From positions 1-46,443 of the forward strand of contig NZ_KB467824.1 of NCBI RefSeq assembly GCF_000344615.1: a DNA stretch of 46,443 nucleotides, in the 5' to 3' direction. A program made the translations under genes and the position numbers. Below the pieces are notes generated by a model. That model saw nothing but the letters and a program-made list of their open reading frames with translations. It ran no database searches and was not told where the DNA came from. Numbering within the stretch: the stretch's first letter is position 1; each line of letters starts with the position of its first letter. The stretch is from Janthinobacterium sp. CG3 (GTDB taxonomy: Bacteria > Pseudomonadota > Gammaproteobacteria > Burkholderiales > Burkholderiaceae_D). Below, one piece after another: positions 1 to 8,473 of this stretch.

Positions 1-1035
1 AGCCAAAGCGCCGGCAACCTCGGCGTCGACGGCGCGCTGGCGATCGTCCAGGCCAGCGGCGACCTGGCGTTCTCGAACCTGAGCGCGGCCAGCGTGTCGC
101 TGTTCGCCGAGGCCGGGCGCATCAGCCAGAGCGGTCCGGTGGTCAGCGCCAACCTGGTGGCGCGGGCGCAAAACGGCGTCGCGTTGAGCAACGCCGGCAA
201 CCGCGTCGGCGGCTTCAGCGCCAGCAACAGCGGCGCCGGCGGCATCGCGCTGACCAACGTCAGCAAGCCCGGCACGCTGGTGCTGGGTACCTTGAGCAGC
301 GGCGCCGGCGACATCGTCATCGACAATACCGGTGGCATTGAAAGCCACGCCATCAACGCCAACGGCGGCAACGTCTCGCTGACGGCGCACAGCCCGATCC
401 AGGTCGAGGGCGCCATCAGCGGCGCCGACATCGACCTGTCGGCCAGCACCGACATCGTGCTCGGCGACGGCGCCCGGCTGGCCGCGCTGAGCGACGTCAG
501 CATGAGCGCCGGCACCGGCATTGCGCTGCAGGGCGCGGCGCGCGTGAACGCCGGCGGCAATATCGCCCTGGCGGCCGGCACCGGCGTCACGCTGGACGGC
601 ACGTCCAGTCTGACGGCGAGCGCCGGCAGCATCCATATCGCCACCGCCAGCGGCAGCATCGTCGCCGGCGGCGGCGCCAGCATCAGCGGCGCCTCGGTGC
701 TGCTGTCGGCGCCGCAAGGCGCGGTGGTGGCGCCCGGCTCGGTCTTCGCCGGCGGCGCGGTGCCGGTGGTGGAAAGCGGCACCGGCGCGACGCCGGTGCA
801 GGTCGCGCCGTTGACGCAGGCGCTGAACACGACCATCAACCTGATCAACACCAGCTCGTCCGGCGGGCTGGACCCGGCGCCGGCGCAGATGCCGCCGCTG
901 GGAACGGTGGCGTCGGAACCGGAGTCGGCCAACGACAAGGGCGGCGTGGCGAGGGTGATCGACGACGCGAGATCAACAAGCAATGAACAGGGAGTGGAAA
1001 AAAATGATGGCATCAAGAAGACATTCTGCAATTAA
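1..1035 (+). CDS. C-terminal part of a filamentous-haemagglutinin-type repetitive adhesin (5' end outside window)
   Basis: The frame is open from the first base of the window to a TAA at 1033-1035, so this is the 3' end of a longer gene; the GTG at 94 is only an internal codon. The visible 344 or so residues are rich in Gly, Ala, Ser and Asn and built from degenerate strand-turn repeats such as GGNVSLTA, AGGNIALAAG and ASGSIVAGGG, the pattern of beta-helical secreted exoproteins (filamentous haemagglutinin / two-partner secretion type). No C-terminal beta-barrel is present, which fits a TpsA-like exoprotein better than a classical type V autotransporter. The last 50 residues (from about PAQMPPLG) lose the repeat and become charged. 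Family assignment rests on composition and repeat style only; the diagnostic N-terminal secretion domain cannot be seen. Confidence 0.6.
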   Translation, partial: SQSAGNLGVDGALAIVQASGDLAFSNLSAASVSLFAEAGRISQSGPVVSANLVARAQNGVALSNAGNRVGGFSASNSGAGGIALTNVSKPGTLVLGTLSSGAGDIVIDNTGGIESHAINANGGNVSLTAHSPIQVEGAISGADIDLSASTDIVLGDGARLAALSDVSMSAGTGIALQGAARVNAGGNIALAAGTGVTLDGTSSLTASAGSIHIATASGSIVAGGGASISGASVLLSAPQGAVVAPGSVFAGGAVPVVESGTGATPVQVAPLTQALNTTINLINTSSSGGLDPAPAQMPPLGTVASEPESANDKGGVARVIDDARSTSNEQGVEKNDGIKKTFCN

Positions 1036-1175
1036 GGCATGGCTGGCGCTGCTGTGCCGCGCCGCATTTGCGACGCAGCATCGCGGCGATTGTCGTCATA
1101 TTTATTCAACGAATCCGTGATTCAGGACGCTAGTACTTGACGTTCTCGGGTGGGCACAAGAATGTGTCCACCCTT

Positions 1176-1211
1176 TTACCTGCCGCATTACCTGCCGCAT
1201 TACCTGCCGCA
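1176..1211. repeat. Three perfect tandem copies of a 12-bp unit
   Basis: The unit ttacctgccgca occurs three times head to tail (1176-1187, 1188-1199, 1200-1211), followed by a partial tt. It sits between the adhesin stop and the copper promoter, 25 bp upstream of the -35 element. It is too short and too regular for a CRISPR array; a slippage-prone minisatellite is the simplest reading. Confidence 0.85.
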
Positions 1212-1235
1212 TTCTCCCCCCCTTGAAAAATTCGC

Positions 1236-1266
1236 TTGACCTTCCCATCATTGGATAGTTGATCCT
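1236..1266 (+). promoter_or_regulatory. CueR-type MerR-family promoter of copA
   Basis: TTGACC (1236-1241) is followed by a 19-bp spacer (1242-1260) and a weak -10, GATCCT (1261-1266). The overlong 19-bp spacer is the hallmark of MerR-family promoters. The dyad accttccc-N7-ggatagtt inside it closely resembles the known E. coli copA CueR site (same CTTGACCTTCCC left half, one main mismatch in the right half). It lies 32 bp upstream of the copA start, and a CueR homologue is encoded directly after copA, so autoregulation of the pair by Cu(I) is likely. Confidence 0.8.
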
Positions 1267-1298
1267 TGCCGTATCGCGCACCATAAGGATACGTTGCC

Positions 1299-3731
1299 AT
1301 GAACCAGCCCGCCCCCGATTTCACCGCCCCCGCCCATGCGCAAACGCTGGGCATTGTTGGCATGAGCTGCGCGTCCTGCGTCGCCCGCCTGGAAAAAGCC
1401 CTGACCGCAGTGCCGGGCGTGCGCCACGCCAGCGTCAACCTAGCCAGCGAAACGGCGCGGGTCGAGTCGGACGCGCCGTTGGCGCTGGAGAGCTTGCGCC
1501 AGGCCGTCGACAAGGCCGGCTACCAGCTGGCGCAGCGCGAGGTCGCGCTCGACATCGAGGGCATGACTTGCGCGTCTTGCGTGGGCCGGGTCGAAAGGGT
1601 GCTGCGCAAGGTGCCGGGCGTGCTCGCCGCCAGCGTCAACCTGGCCACCGAAAGCGCGCGCGTGACGCTGACCGGCGACGCCGGCATCGACGCGCTGATC
1701 GGCGCGGTGGAAAAAGCCGGCTACCACGCCGCGGCGCCGGCGGCACCCGGCGGCGCTGTCGCCACCGCCGCCGCCAAGCCGGGTCTGGGCGACGGCGCCA
1801 AAGTGCTGCTGGCGGCGCTGCTGTCGCTGCCGCTGCTGGCGCCGATGCTGCTGGAGTGGACGGGCCGCCACCTGATGCTGCCGGCCGCGGCGCAATTCCT
1901 GCTGGCCACGCCGGTGCAATTCTGGCTCGGCGCGCGCTTTTACCGGGCCGGCTGGAAGGCGCTGCTGGCGCGTAGCGGCAATATGGATTTGCTGGTGGCG
2001 CTGGGCACCAGCGCGGCCTACGGCCTGAGCCTGTACCAATGGCTGCTGGCCGGGGGCGGCGGCCACGCGCTGTATTTCGAAGCGGCGGCCGTGGTCATCA
2101 CGCTGGTGTTGCTGGGCAAATGGCTGGAGGCGCGCGCCAAGCGCCAGACCACGGCGGCGATCCGCGCGTTGCAGCTGCTGCGCCCGGAAACGGCGCGGGT
2201 GCGCCGCGGCGGCCAGGACGTCGACGTGGCGGCGGCCCAGGTCAAGGTCGGCGAGCTGGTGGTGATCCGCCCCGGCGAGCGCGTCGCCGTCGACGGCGTC
2301 GTCGTCGAGGGTGCCAGCGCGGTCAACGAAGCGCTGATCACCGGCGAAAGCCTGCCGGTCGACAAACACGCCGGCGACCGGGTCACCGGCGGCGCCATCA
2401 ACGCCGACGGCCTGCTGCTGGTGCGCACCACGGCGGTCGGCGCCGAAACCACGCTGGCGCGCATCATCCGCCTGGTCGAGGACGCGCAGGCGGTGAAAGC
2501 GCCGATCCAGCGCCTGGTCGACCGCGTCAGCGCGGTGTTCGTGCCGGTGGTGCTGCTGCTGGCCCTGCTGACCCTGGCCGGCTGGTGGTTCGCCACCGGC
2601 GCGCCGGAGCGCGCCATCATCAACGCCGTCGCCGTGCTGGTGATCGCCTGTCCGTGCGCGCTGGGGCTGGCCACGCCGACGGCGATCATGGCCGGCACCG
2701 GCGCGGCGGCGCGCTACGGCATCCTGATCAAGGACGCCGAGGCGCTCGAAGTGGCGCACGGCGTCACCACCGTGGTGTTCGACAAGACCGGCACGCTGAC
2801 CGAGGGCCGGCCGGCGCTGGCGCATCTGGTGGCGCACGGCGTCGACGAAGACCGGCTGCTGCAACTGGCCGCCGCGATCCAGAACGGCAGCGAGCACAGC
2901 CTGGCGCGCGCGGTGCTCGACGCCGCCGCCGCGCGCGCGCTGGCGCCGCTGCCGGCGACGGCGCTGGCGGCGCTGCCCGGGCGCGGCCTGACGGCCAGCG
3001 TCGACGGCCTGGCGCTGAAACTGGGCAGCGCCCGCCTGATGCGCGAGCAGGGCGTCGACCTGGCGCCGCTGGCCGCGCGCGCCGCCGAACTGGAGGACGG
3101 CGGCCACACCATCTCGTGGCTGGCCGTGGGCGCGCCGCAGCCGCAACTGCTGGGCCTGTTCGCCTTCAGCGACCGCGTCAAACCGGGCGCGCGCGCCGCC
3201 GTCGCGCGCCTGCACGCGCTGGGCCTGCGCACGCTGATGCTCACCGGCGACAACCAGGGCAGCGCCGACGCCGTCGGCGGCCTGCTGGGCATAGGCGAAG
3301 TCGCCGCGAAAATGCTGCCTGCCGACAAAACGGCTACAATCGAAGCCTTGAAACGGGCCGGCGAACGGGTCGCGATGGTCGGCGACGGCATCAACGACGC
3401 GCCGGCGCTGGCGGCGGCCGACGTCGGCATCGCCATGTCGACCGGCACCGACGTCGCCATGCACGCCGCCGGCATCACCCTGATGCGCGGCGACCCGGCG
3501 TTGGTGGCGGACGCCATCGACATCGCGCGGCGCAGCTACAACAAAATACGTCAAAACCTGTTTTGGGCCTTTATCTACAACCTGGTCGGCATCCCGCTGG
3601 CGGCGTTCGGGTTGCTCAACCCGATGCTGGCCGGCGCGGCGATGGCCTTCAGTTCGGTGAGCGTGATCGGCAACGCGCTGCTGCTGCGGCGCTGGCGTCC
3701 GGGCGGCGCCATGCAAGGGAGAAAACAATGA
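1299..3731 (+). CDS. copA: Cu(I)-exporting P1B-type ATPase CopA
   Basis: An 810-residue inner-membrane pump that exports cytoplasmic Cu(I) to the periplasm at the cost of ATP. Two N-terminal heavy-metal domains carry GMSCASC (residues 21-27) and GMTCASC (88-94). Eight membrane segments are expected from about residue 165. The actuator TGES starts at T348, the CPC metal-binding motif is C451-P452-C453, the phosphorylation motif DKTGT begins at D495, the nucleotide-domain SEH-S-L motif has H533, and the hinge GDGIND starts at G695. All catalytic elements are intact, and the length is typical for a two-HMA CopA. The ATG at 1299 follows an aaggat ribosome site and is downstream of a CueR-like promoter. 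The stop overlaps the cueR start by 4 bp (ATGA), so the two are co-transcribed. Confidence 0.95.
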   Translation: MNQPAPDFTAPAHAQTLGIVGMSCASCVARLEKALTAVPGVRHASVNLASETARVESDAPLALESLRQAVDKAGYQLAQREVALDIEGMTCASCVGRVERVLRKVPGVLAASVNLATESARVTLTGDAGIDALIGAVEKAGYHAAAPAAPGGAVATAAAKPGLGDGAKVLLAALLSLPLLAPMLLEWTGRHLMLPAAAQFLLATPVQFWLGARFYRAGWKALLARSGNMDLLVALGTSAAYGLSLYQWLLAGGGGHALYFEAAAVVITLVLLGKWLEARAKRQTTAAIRALQLLRPETARVRRGGQDVDVAAAQVKVGELVVIRPGERVAVDGVVVEGASAVNEALITGESLPVDKHAGDRVTGGAINADGLLLVRTTAVGAETTLARIIRLVEDAQAVKAPIQRLVDRVSAVFVPVVLLLALLTLAGWWFATGAPERAIINAVAVLVIACPCALGLATPTAIMAGTGAAARYGILIKDAEALEVAHGVTTVVFDKTGTLTEGRPALAHLVAHGVDEDRLLQLAAAIQNGSEHSLARAVLDAAAARALAPLPATALAALPGRGLTASVDGLALKLGSARLMREQGVDLAPLAARAAELEDGGHTISWLAVGAPQPQLLGLFAFSDRVKPGARAAVARLHALGLRTLMLTGDNQGSADAVGGLLGIGEVAAKMLPADKTATIEALKRAGERVAMVGDGINDAPALAAADVGIAMSTGTDVAMHAAGITLMRGDPALVADAIDIARRSYNKIRQNLFWAFIYNLVGIPLAAFGLLNPMLAGAAMAFSSVSVIGNALLLRRWRPGGAMQGRKQ

Positions 3732-4144
3732 ACATAGGACAAGCGGCAAAAGAAAGCGGCATCACGGCCAAAATGATACGCTACTACGAAAGCATCGCGC
3801 TGCTCAAAGCGAGCGCGCGCAGCGAGGCCGGCTACCGCACCTACACCGACGGCGACCTGCACGCGCTGCGCTTCATCAAACGGGCGCGCACGCTGGGCTT
3901 CGCGCTCGAACAGATCCGCGACCTGCTATCGCTGTGGCAAAACGACGGCCGCGCCAGCGCCGACGTCAAACGCATCGCGCTGGCGCACGTTGCCGAGCTG
4001 GACGGGCGCATCGCCGAACTGACCGCGATGCGCTGCACCCTGAGCGAGCTGGCGGGCGACTGCCAAGGCAACGACCAGCCCGACTGCCCGATCCTGCACA
4101 ACCTGTCCAGCATGAACGACCGGACGACGCCGGTCCGACGTTAA
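3728..4144 (+). CDS. cueR: MerR-family copper-responsive regulator CueR
   Basis: A 138-residue MerR-family activator. The N-terminal winged helix ([11 protein letters not shown], then MIRYYE) is followed by a long dimerisation helix and a C-terminal metal loop with two cysteines in the arrangement C-Q-G-N-D-Q-P-D-C, the same spacing as the Cu(I)-binding pair of E. coli CueR. It therefore probably senses cytoplasmic Cu(I) (also Ag, Au) and activates the copA promoter at 1236-1266 by untwisting its 19-bp spacer. The start ATG overlaps the copA stop by 4 bp, so translation is coupled. Here the regulator is the second gene of the operon it controls, giving positive autoregulation; in E. coli cueR and copA lie apart. 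The C-terminus ([10 protein letters not shown]) extends slightly beyond the usual family end. Confidence 0.93.
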   Translation: MNIGQAAKESGITAKMIRYYESIALLKASARSEAGYRTYTDGDLHALRFIKRARTLGFALEQIRDLLSLWQNDGRASADVKRIALAHVAELDGRIAELTAMRCTLSELAGDCQGNDQPDCPILHNLSSMNDRTTPVRR

Positions 4145-4156
4145 ACATATCAGATG

Positions 4157-4206
4157 CATCTACATTTATTGTAACGATAAGGACAATATACTATTATATG
4201 TAGATG
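4157..4206 (+). promoter_or_regulatory. chrBA promoter with 9-bp inverted repeat overlapping the start codon
   Basis: The 59-bp gap before chrB is strikingly AT-rich. TTGTAA (4169-4174), a 17-bp spacer and TATTAT (4192-4197) form a plausible sigma70 promoter, which would place transcription start at about 4204, on the chrB ATG. A perfect inverted repeat, catctacat (4157-4165) and atgtagatg (4198-4206), flanks the promoter, with its right arm covering the start codon. A repressor, perhaps ChrB itself, could bind here. Spacing and repeat are seen directly; function is inferred. Confidence 0.6.
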
Positions 4207-5181
4207 AACTCACCTACACCACGGTGGCTGCTTCTTGTGATCAGCCTGCCATCGACCAGTGCCACGGCGCGCATGCGTATCTGGCGCGCGCTGAAGGCAC
4301 TTGGCTGCGGCGCCTTGCGCGACGGCGCCTACCTCCTTCCCTATACGCCGGAAACGCAGCAGGCGCTGCAGCAGCTCGCCGATGAAACCGTCCGCGAGGG
4401 CGGCAGCGCATGGCTGTTGACGGCGCATGCGCAATCGGACGCCGACAGCGAGGCCTACCGCGCATTGTTCGACCGAGGCGGCGTTTACAACGAATGGCTC
4501 AAGGAAGTCTCGGCCGGTCGGTCCAGGCTGGCCAGCATGGCGCCGCCGGCCATCACAAAACTGATGCGCAAGCTGCGGCGCGACTACGACATAGTGCGCG
4601 CCATCGACTATTTTCCGAATGACGCGGGTGCCCAGGCGGAAGCGGCGTGGATGGATTTCGTCAGCGCCGCCGACAGCATCCTGTCGCCGGACGAGCCGCA
4701 GCCGGTGCGCGCCGGGATTGCGCGCCTCGATATCGACGCCTATCAAGGACGCACATGGGCCACGCGTAGACGGCTGTGGGTCGACCGCGTCGCCAGCGCC
4801 TGGCTGATCCGGCGCTTCATCGACCGGCAGGCGCGCTTCTTGTGGCTCGACGCGCCCGCGCATTGCCCGGCCGACGCGCTCGGCTTCGACTTCGACGGCG
4901 CCGCCTTTACCCACATCGGCGACAAGGTCAGTTTCGAGGTATTGCTCGGCAGTTTCGGGCTCGACCAAGATCGCGCCTTGGTACGGCTTGGCGCCCTGGT
5001 GCATACACTGGACGTCGGCGACGGCTTCGTGCCGGAGGCGAGCGGTTTCGAGGCGATGCTGGCCGGCGCGCGACAGCGTACTACAAGCGACGACCAACTA
5101 TTGGCCGAAGTCGGCGTCGTGCTCGACTCCCTGTACGCCCACTTTTCCAGCGACCATCCACAGACGCAAGGACAGGCATGA
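4204..5181 (+). CDS. chrB: Chromate resistance protein ChrB (putative chromate-sensing regulator)
   Basis: A 325-residue ChrB-type protein: an N-terminal domain beginning RWLLLVISLPST and a C-terminal chromate-resistance domain (WVDRVASAWLIRRFID, and downstream GDKVSFEVLLGSFGLD). In Ochrobactrum and Cupriavidus, ChrB is a chromate-dependent regulator of the linked transporter gene; the same role is inferred here because chrA follows with a 4-bp ATGA overlap. The first in-frame ATG (4204) has no Shine-Dalgarno in its last 20 bases and coincides with the predicted transcription start, so the mRNA may be leaderless. The next internal Met (residue 23) would cut away conserved N-terminal sequence. 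The upstream AT-rich promoter contrasts with the surrounding GC-rich DNA, and the chr pair may have been acquired together. Confidence 0.87.
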   Translation: MNSPTPRWLLLVISLPSTSATARMRIWRALKALGCGALRDGAYLLPYTPETQQALQQLADETVREGGSAWLLTAHAQSDADSEAYRALFDRGGVYNEWLKEVSAGRSRLASMAPPAITKLMRKLRRDYDIVRAIDYFPNDAGAQAEAAWMDFVSAADSILSPDEPQPVRAGIARLDIDAYQGRTWATRRRLWVDRVASAWLIRRFIDRQARFLWLDAPAHCPADALGFDFDGAAFTHIGDKVSFEVLLGSFGLDQDRALVRLGALVHTLDVGDGFVPEASGFEAMLAGARQRTTSDDQLLAEVGVVLDSLYAHFSSDHPQTQGQA

Positions 5182-6356
5182 ACACCACCGAATCGACTGC
5201 GGCAAGCCCGTCCTATACTCTGTGGCAGATGGTGTTGTACATGTTGCGCCTGGGGACGTTCGGCTTCGGCGGGCCGGTTGCACTGGTCGGCTATATGCAG
5301 CGCGACCTGGTCGAGGAACGAGCTTGGATCACGGCAGCCGACTACAAGGAAGGCCTGGCGCTTGCGCAGCTCGCGCCGGGGCCGCTGGCGGCGCAACTGG
5401 GTATTTATATGGGCTACGTGCACTACCGTATCCTTGGGGCGACGCTGGCCGGCCTCGCTTTCGTGATACCGTCTTTCTTGATGGTGGTCGCGCTTGGCTG
5501 GGCTTATACGCGCTTCGGCGGGCTGTCTTGGATGCAGGCCGTCTTTTACGGCGTCGGCTCCGCCGTCGTCGGCATCATCGCGATGAGCGCAAGAAAGCTG
5601 GCGGCCAAGAGCATTGGCAAGGACAAGCTGCTGTGGGCCATCTTCCTGCTGCTCGCCATAGTCACGGTCGTCACCGAATCCGAGGTGGCTTCCTTGTTCA
5701 TCGCCGCCGGCATCCTGGTCTGGCTGCTGCGCGCGCCGCCGGCATGGCTCCGCAAAGGAAAGCTGAACGCGGTGGCGCTGATGCAACTGCCGCTGGCGGG
5801 CGGCCTGCACGGTGCCGTGGATGCGTCGCTGCTGACGACGGTCGGCATCTTCTTTGCCAAGGCCGGCGCCTTCGTGTTCGGCTCCGGTCTGGCGATCGTG
5901 CCGTTCCTGTATGGCGGCGTGGTCACGGAACATCACTGGCTCACGGACAAGCAATTTGTCGACGCGGTGGCGGTCGCCATGATCACGCCGGGCCCGGTGG
6001 TCATCACCGTCGGTTTCATCGGCTACCTGATAGCCGGATTGCCGGGCGCCTGCGTTGCCGCGCTGGCCACCTTCATTCCCTGTTACTTGTTCACCATCAT
6101 TCCGGCGCCGTACTTCAAAAAGTATGGCAAGGTTCCCGGCGTCGTCGCTTTCGTTGACGGCATCACGGCAGCGGCCATCGGCGCGATCACCGGCTCCGTC
6201 ATCGTCATCGCCAAGCGCTCGATTGTCGATATGCCCTCGGTGCTGATCGCTGCGGCCACGATCCTGCTGTTGTGGAAATTCAAAAAGCTGCAAGAGCCAT
6301 TTGTGGTCGCCGGCGCCGCGGCGATCGGACTCGTCATTTTCCCGCTGATGCATTGA
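5178..6356 (+). CDS. chrA: Chromate efflux transporter ChrA (CHR family)
   Basis: A 392-residue inner-membrane transporter of the chromate ion transporter (CHR) family, which expels chromate and lowers its cytoplasmic level. Two homologous halves are visible: the first has LRLGTFGFGGPVA and LAQLAPGPLAAQ, the second has FFAKAGAFVFGSG and VAMITPGPVVIT, each followed by several hydrophobic segments. About ten membrane helices are expected, and the length is normal for the two-domain form. The start is fixed by the ATGA overlap with the chrB stop (5178-5181), so chrB and chrA are translationally coupled. All family motifs are present, so the gene appears functional. Confidence 0.93.
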   Translation: MNTTESTAASPSYTLWQMVLYMLRLGTFGFGGPVALVGYMQRDLVEERAWITAADYKEGLALAQLAPGPLAAQLGIYMGYVHYRILGATLAGLAFVIPSFLMVVALGWAYTRFGGLSWMQAVFYGVGSAVVGIIAMSARKLAAKSIGKDKLLWAIFLLLAIVTVVTESEVASLFIAAGILVWLLRAPPAWLRKGKLNAVALMQLPLAGGLHGAVDASLLTTVGIFFAKAGAFVFGSGLAIVPFLYGGVVTEHHWLTDKQFVDAVAVAMITPGPVVITVGFIGYLIAGLPGACVAALATFIPCYLFTIIPAPYFKKYGKVPGVVAFVDGITAAAIGAITGSVIVIAKRSIVDMPSVLIAAATILLLWKFKKLQEPFVVAGAAAIGLVIFPLMH

Positions 6357-6358
6357 AT

Positions 6359-6397
6359 CGCCATGGACCCATTGTTACCCATCGGAATGGCGTTTTT
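6359..6397 (+). terminator. Weak candidate terminator after chrA
   Basis: cgccat (6359-6364) pairs with atggcg (6387-6392), followed by five T (6393-6397). The 22-base loop is large and the stem only six pairs, so this is a weak Rho-independent terminator; it is placed correctly, just after the chrA stop. Confidence 0.35.
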
Positions 6398-6457
6398 CAT
6401 TCCGTTGGAACACAAACCGCCACATCGAGACCTGGCCCCAGGGGCTGTCGCGTTGCG

Positions 6458-7219
6458 TTAGCGGATGAACATCCAGACGGTGAGGAGGGCGCCGATGAGG
6501 ACGACGAAGCCGCGCATGATGCGCTCGGGCAGGCGGTGGATCAGCCAGGCGCCGCAGACGCCGCCGGCGATGCCGCCGCTGGCCAGCGCGAACGCCGCCG
6601 GCCAGCTGATCATGTCGGAAAACGCGAAGATCAGCGTGGCGGCGGCGTTCATCGCCATCGCCAGCATGTTTTTGGTCGCCGTCGCGGCCCGCACTTGCAT
6701 GCCGGCGATGGTCAGCGCCGCCAGCATCAGGAAGCCGATGCCGCCGCCGAAGTAGCCGCCGTAGACGGCGATGCAGCTTTGTACGCCGATCAGCACCGGC
6801 AGCGGCATGCTGCCGGCCGCGTGCAGCGGTTTGCGGCGCAACGTGCCCCAGGCGAATACGCTGGTGGCGAACAGCACCAGCCACGGCACGATGCGGGCGA
6901 AGAAGGTCGCCGGCGTGCTCAGCAGCAGCAGCGCGCCAAGGATGCCGCCCGCCACGCTGATCAGGAACATGTTGCGAAAGCTTAGCGGGCCGACGTCGTC
7001 GACCAGTTTGCGCCCGGCCACCGCCGACGTGGTCTGGCTCGGGAACATCGCCACCGTCGAGGTGATGTTGGCCGCCAGCGGGTTCAGCCCCGCCAGCAAC
7101 AGCGCCGGGAAGGTGATGAAGGAGCCGCCGCCGGCCAGCGCGTTTTGCACCCCGGCGACGAAGCCGGCCGCGGCGATGAGGAGGACGACGTGGAGTTCAA
7201 GCGGGGGAATCGGGGTCAT
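6458..7219 (-). CDS. TauE/SafE-family membrane permease (YfcA-like)
   Basis: A 253-residue, almost wholly hydrophobic protein with about eight predicted membrane segments. The N-terminal stretch GFVAGVQNALAGGGSFITFPALL is typical of the TauE/SafE (sulfite exporter/YfcA) family, and an internal repeat NITSTVAMFPSQ matches the usual second motif. Family members export sulfite, sulfoacetate or related organosulfur anions, but most, including YfcA, have no assigned substrate, and none can be assigned here. The gene stands alone, convergent with chrA and divergent from the glutathione-transferase-like gene. ATG at 7219. No sulfur-metabolism gene lies nearby. Confidence 0.85.
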   Translation of the reverse strand: MTPIPPLELHVVLLIAAAGFVAGVQNALAGGGSFITFPALLLAGLNPLAANITSTVAMFPSQTTSAVAGRKLVDDVGPLSFRNMFLISVAGGILGALLLLSTPATFFARIVPWLVLFATSVFAWGTLRRKPLHAAGSMPLPVLIGVQSCIAVYGGYFGGGIGFLMLAALTIAGMQVRAATATKNMLAMAMNAAATLIFAFSDMISWPAAFALASGGIAGGVCGAWLIHRLPERIMRGFVVLIGALLTVWMFIR

Positions 7220-7390
7220 GGGGTGGCTGCGGGCAATGTTGCATAGTGGGAAGGTCGATATCGATTATAACCGTGCCGGCGCGGCGGCCGCGGCCGGCCC
7301 CGCGCTTTGTCGCTTTTGCGATAAACGCTGGCCGCCGCCGGGTTATGATTGTCGCTAGAATTCAATTCTGACAACCATGCCGGAGGCGCG

Positions 7391-8119
7391 ATGCGTTACG
7401 AACTGTATTACTGGCCGACCATCCAGGGCCGCGGCGAATTCGTCCGGCTGGCGCTGGAAGAGGCCGGCGCCGACTACGTCGACGTCGCGCGCATGCCGGC
7501 TCGCAAGGGTATGGGCATGCCGGCGCTGCTGGCCTGCCTCGACGGCGGCGCCGGCGGCCAGCCGGCGTTCGCGCCGCCGCTATTGAAGGCGGGCGAAGCC
7601 TTGATTGGCCAGACCGCCAACATTTTGCTGTTCCTCGGCCCGCGCCTGGGCCTGGCGCCGCGCGCCGAGGCGGGCCGGCTGTGGGCGCACCAGTTGCAAC
7701 TGACCATTGCCGATTTGCTGGGCGAGGTGCATGATACGCACCACCCGGTGTCGGTCAACCTGTATTACGCGGACCAGAAGAAGGAGGCGCGGCGGCGCGC
7801 CGGCGAGTTCACCGGGCAGCGGCTGGCCAAGTTCCTCGATTATTTCGAACTGGTGCTGGCCAACAACCCGCGCCGCGGCGGTTTTCTCGTCGGTGCCAGG
7901 CTGAGCTATGTCGACTTGTCGATGTTCCAGATGATCGCCGGCTTGCGCTACGCCTTTCCGAAGGCGATGGCGCGGCTGGAACGCGATTATCCCGGGCTGG
8001 TCGGCTTGCACGAGCGGGTGGCGCGGCGTCCGAATATTGCCGCCTACCTGGCGTCGAAGCGGCGCCTGCCGTTCAACGACGAAGACATTTTCCGGCGCTA
8101 TCCCGAGCTTGACCACTAG
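7391..8119 (+). CDS. Glutathione S-transferase family protein
   Basis: A 242-residue soluble protein. The N-terminal thioredoxin-like domain starts RYELYYWPTIQGRGEFVRLALEEA, with a Tyr near the N-terminus in the place of the catalytic Tyr of alpha/mu/pi/sigma-class enzymes. The all-helical C-terminal domain includes SYVDLSMFQMIAGL, close to the conserved N-capping motif region. It probably conjugates glutathione to electrophiles or reduces peroxides; substrate unknown. A good ribosome site, GGAGG (7382-7386), four bases before the ATG at 7391 settles the start; an upstream in-frame start at 7349 would add 14 residues absent from the family. Followed 42 bp later by a small membrane protein, possibly in the same transcript. 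Confidence 0.86.
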   Translation: MRYELYYWPTIQGRGEFVRLALEEAGADYVDVARMPARKGMGMPALLACLDGGAGGQPAFAPPLLKAGEALIGQTANILLFLGPRLGLAPRAEAGRLWAHQLQLTIADLLGEVHDTHHPVSVNLYYADQKKEARRRAGEFTGQRLAKFLDYFELVLANNPRRGGFLVGARLSYVDLSMFQMIAGLRYAFPKAMARLERDYPGLVGLHERVARRPNIAAYLASKRRLPFNDEDIFRRYPELDH

Positions 8120-8161
8120 CGGGTCGCTGGGCGGCGCCATTTTTCATGTAAGGATATCGAA

Positions 8162-8461
8162 TTGAGTATTGCCTCATCTATGCAGCGGAAAATCGTCGCC
8201 GCCCGCCTGGCCGGCTTCGCCTGCTTCGCCGTCTATCTGGTCGGCCTGTTCTTGCCGAAAGCCTACGCCCAGGCGCTGATGCTGTTTCCCTTCGCCGGCG
8301 TGGTCGCCAGCACCGCTTACATCCACTTCACCGCGAAGTGTCCGAAGTGCAAGGTCAAGCTGCCGCAGCAGCGCTTCGGCCTCGGCCTGGCCGACAAGCT
8401 GCGCGCCTGCCCCGGTTGCGGCCTGGACCTCACAAGCGCTGCGCCGCCGCCGGCCAAGTAG
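8162..8461 (+). CDS. Small membrane protein with C-terminal zinc ribbon
   Basis: A 99-residue protein of unrecognised family. Two hydrophobic segments (about residues 13-30 and 35-53) are followed by a cytoplasmic-type tail with two Cys pairs, CPKCKVKLPQQ and CPGCGLDL, 22 residues apart, a classic zinc ribbon. The TTG at 8162 is favoured over ATG 8180 because taagga (8149-8154) lies at proper distance from it. Small membrane-anchored zinc ribbons of this kind are common and mostly uncharacterised; no function is claimed. It follows the glutathione-transferase gene by 42 bp, and its stop lies 12 bp from the end of the convergent esterase-family gene. Confidence 0.7.
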   Translation: MSIASSMQRKIVAARLAGFACFAVYLVGLFLPKAYAQALMLFPFAGVVASTAYIHFTAKCPKCKVKLPQQRFGLGLADKLRACPGCGLDLTSAAPPPAK

Positions 8462-8473
8462 GCCGGCCGGCGC

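Noticed and set aside
1176..1211. Possible CRISPR-like array
   Set aside because: Contiguous 12-bp units with no spacers; a simple tandem repeat.
1440..3749. 769-codon open frame antisense to copA
   Set aside because: Gln/Arg/Ala/Asp-rich translation without any family motif; a shadow of a high-GC coding strand. copA itself is complete.
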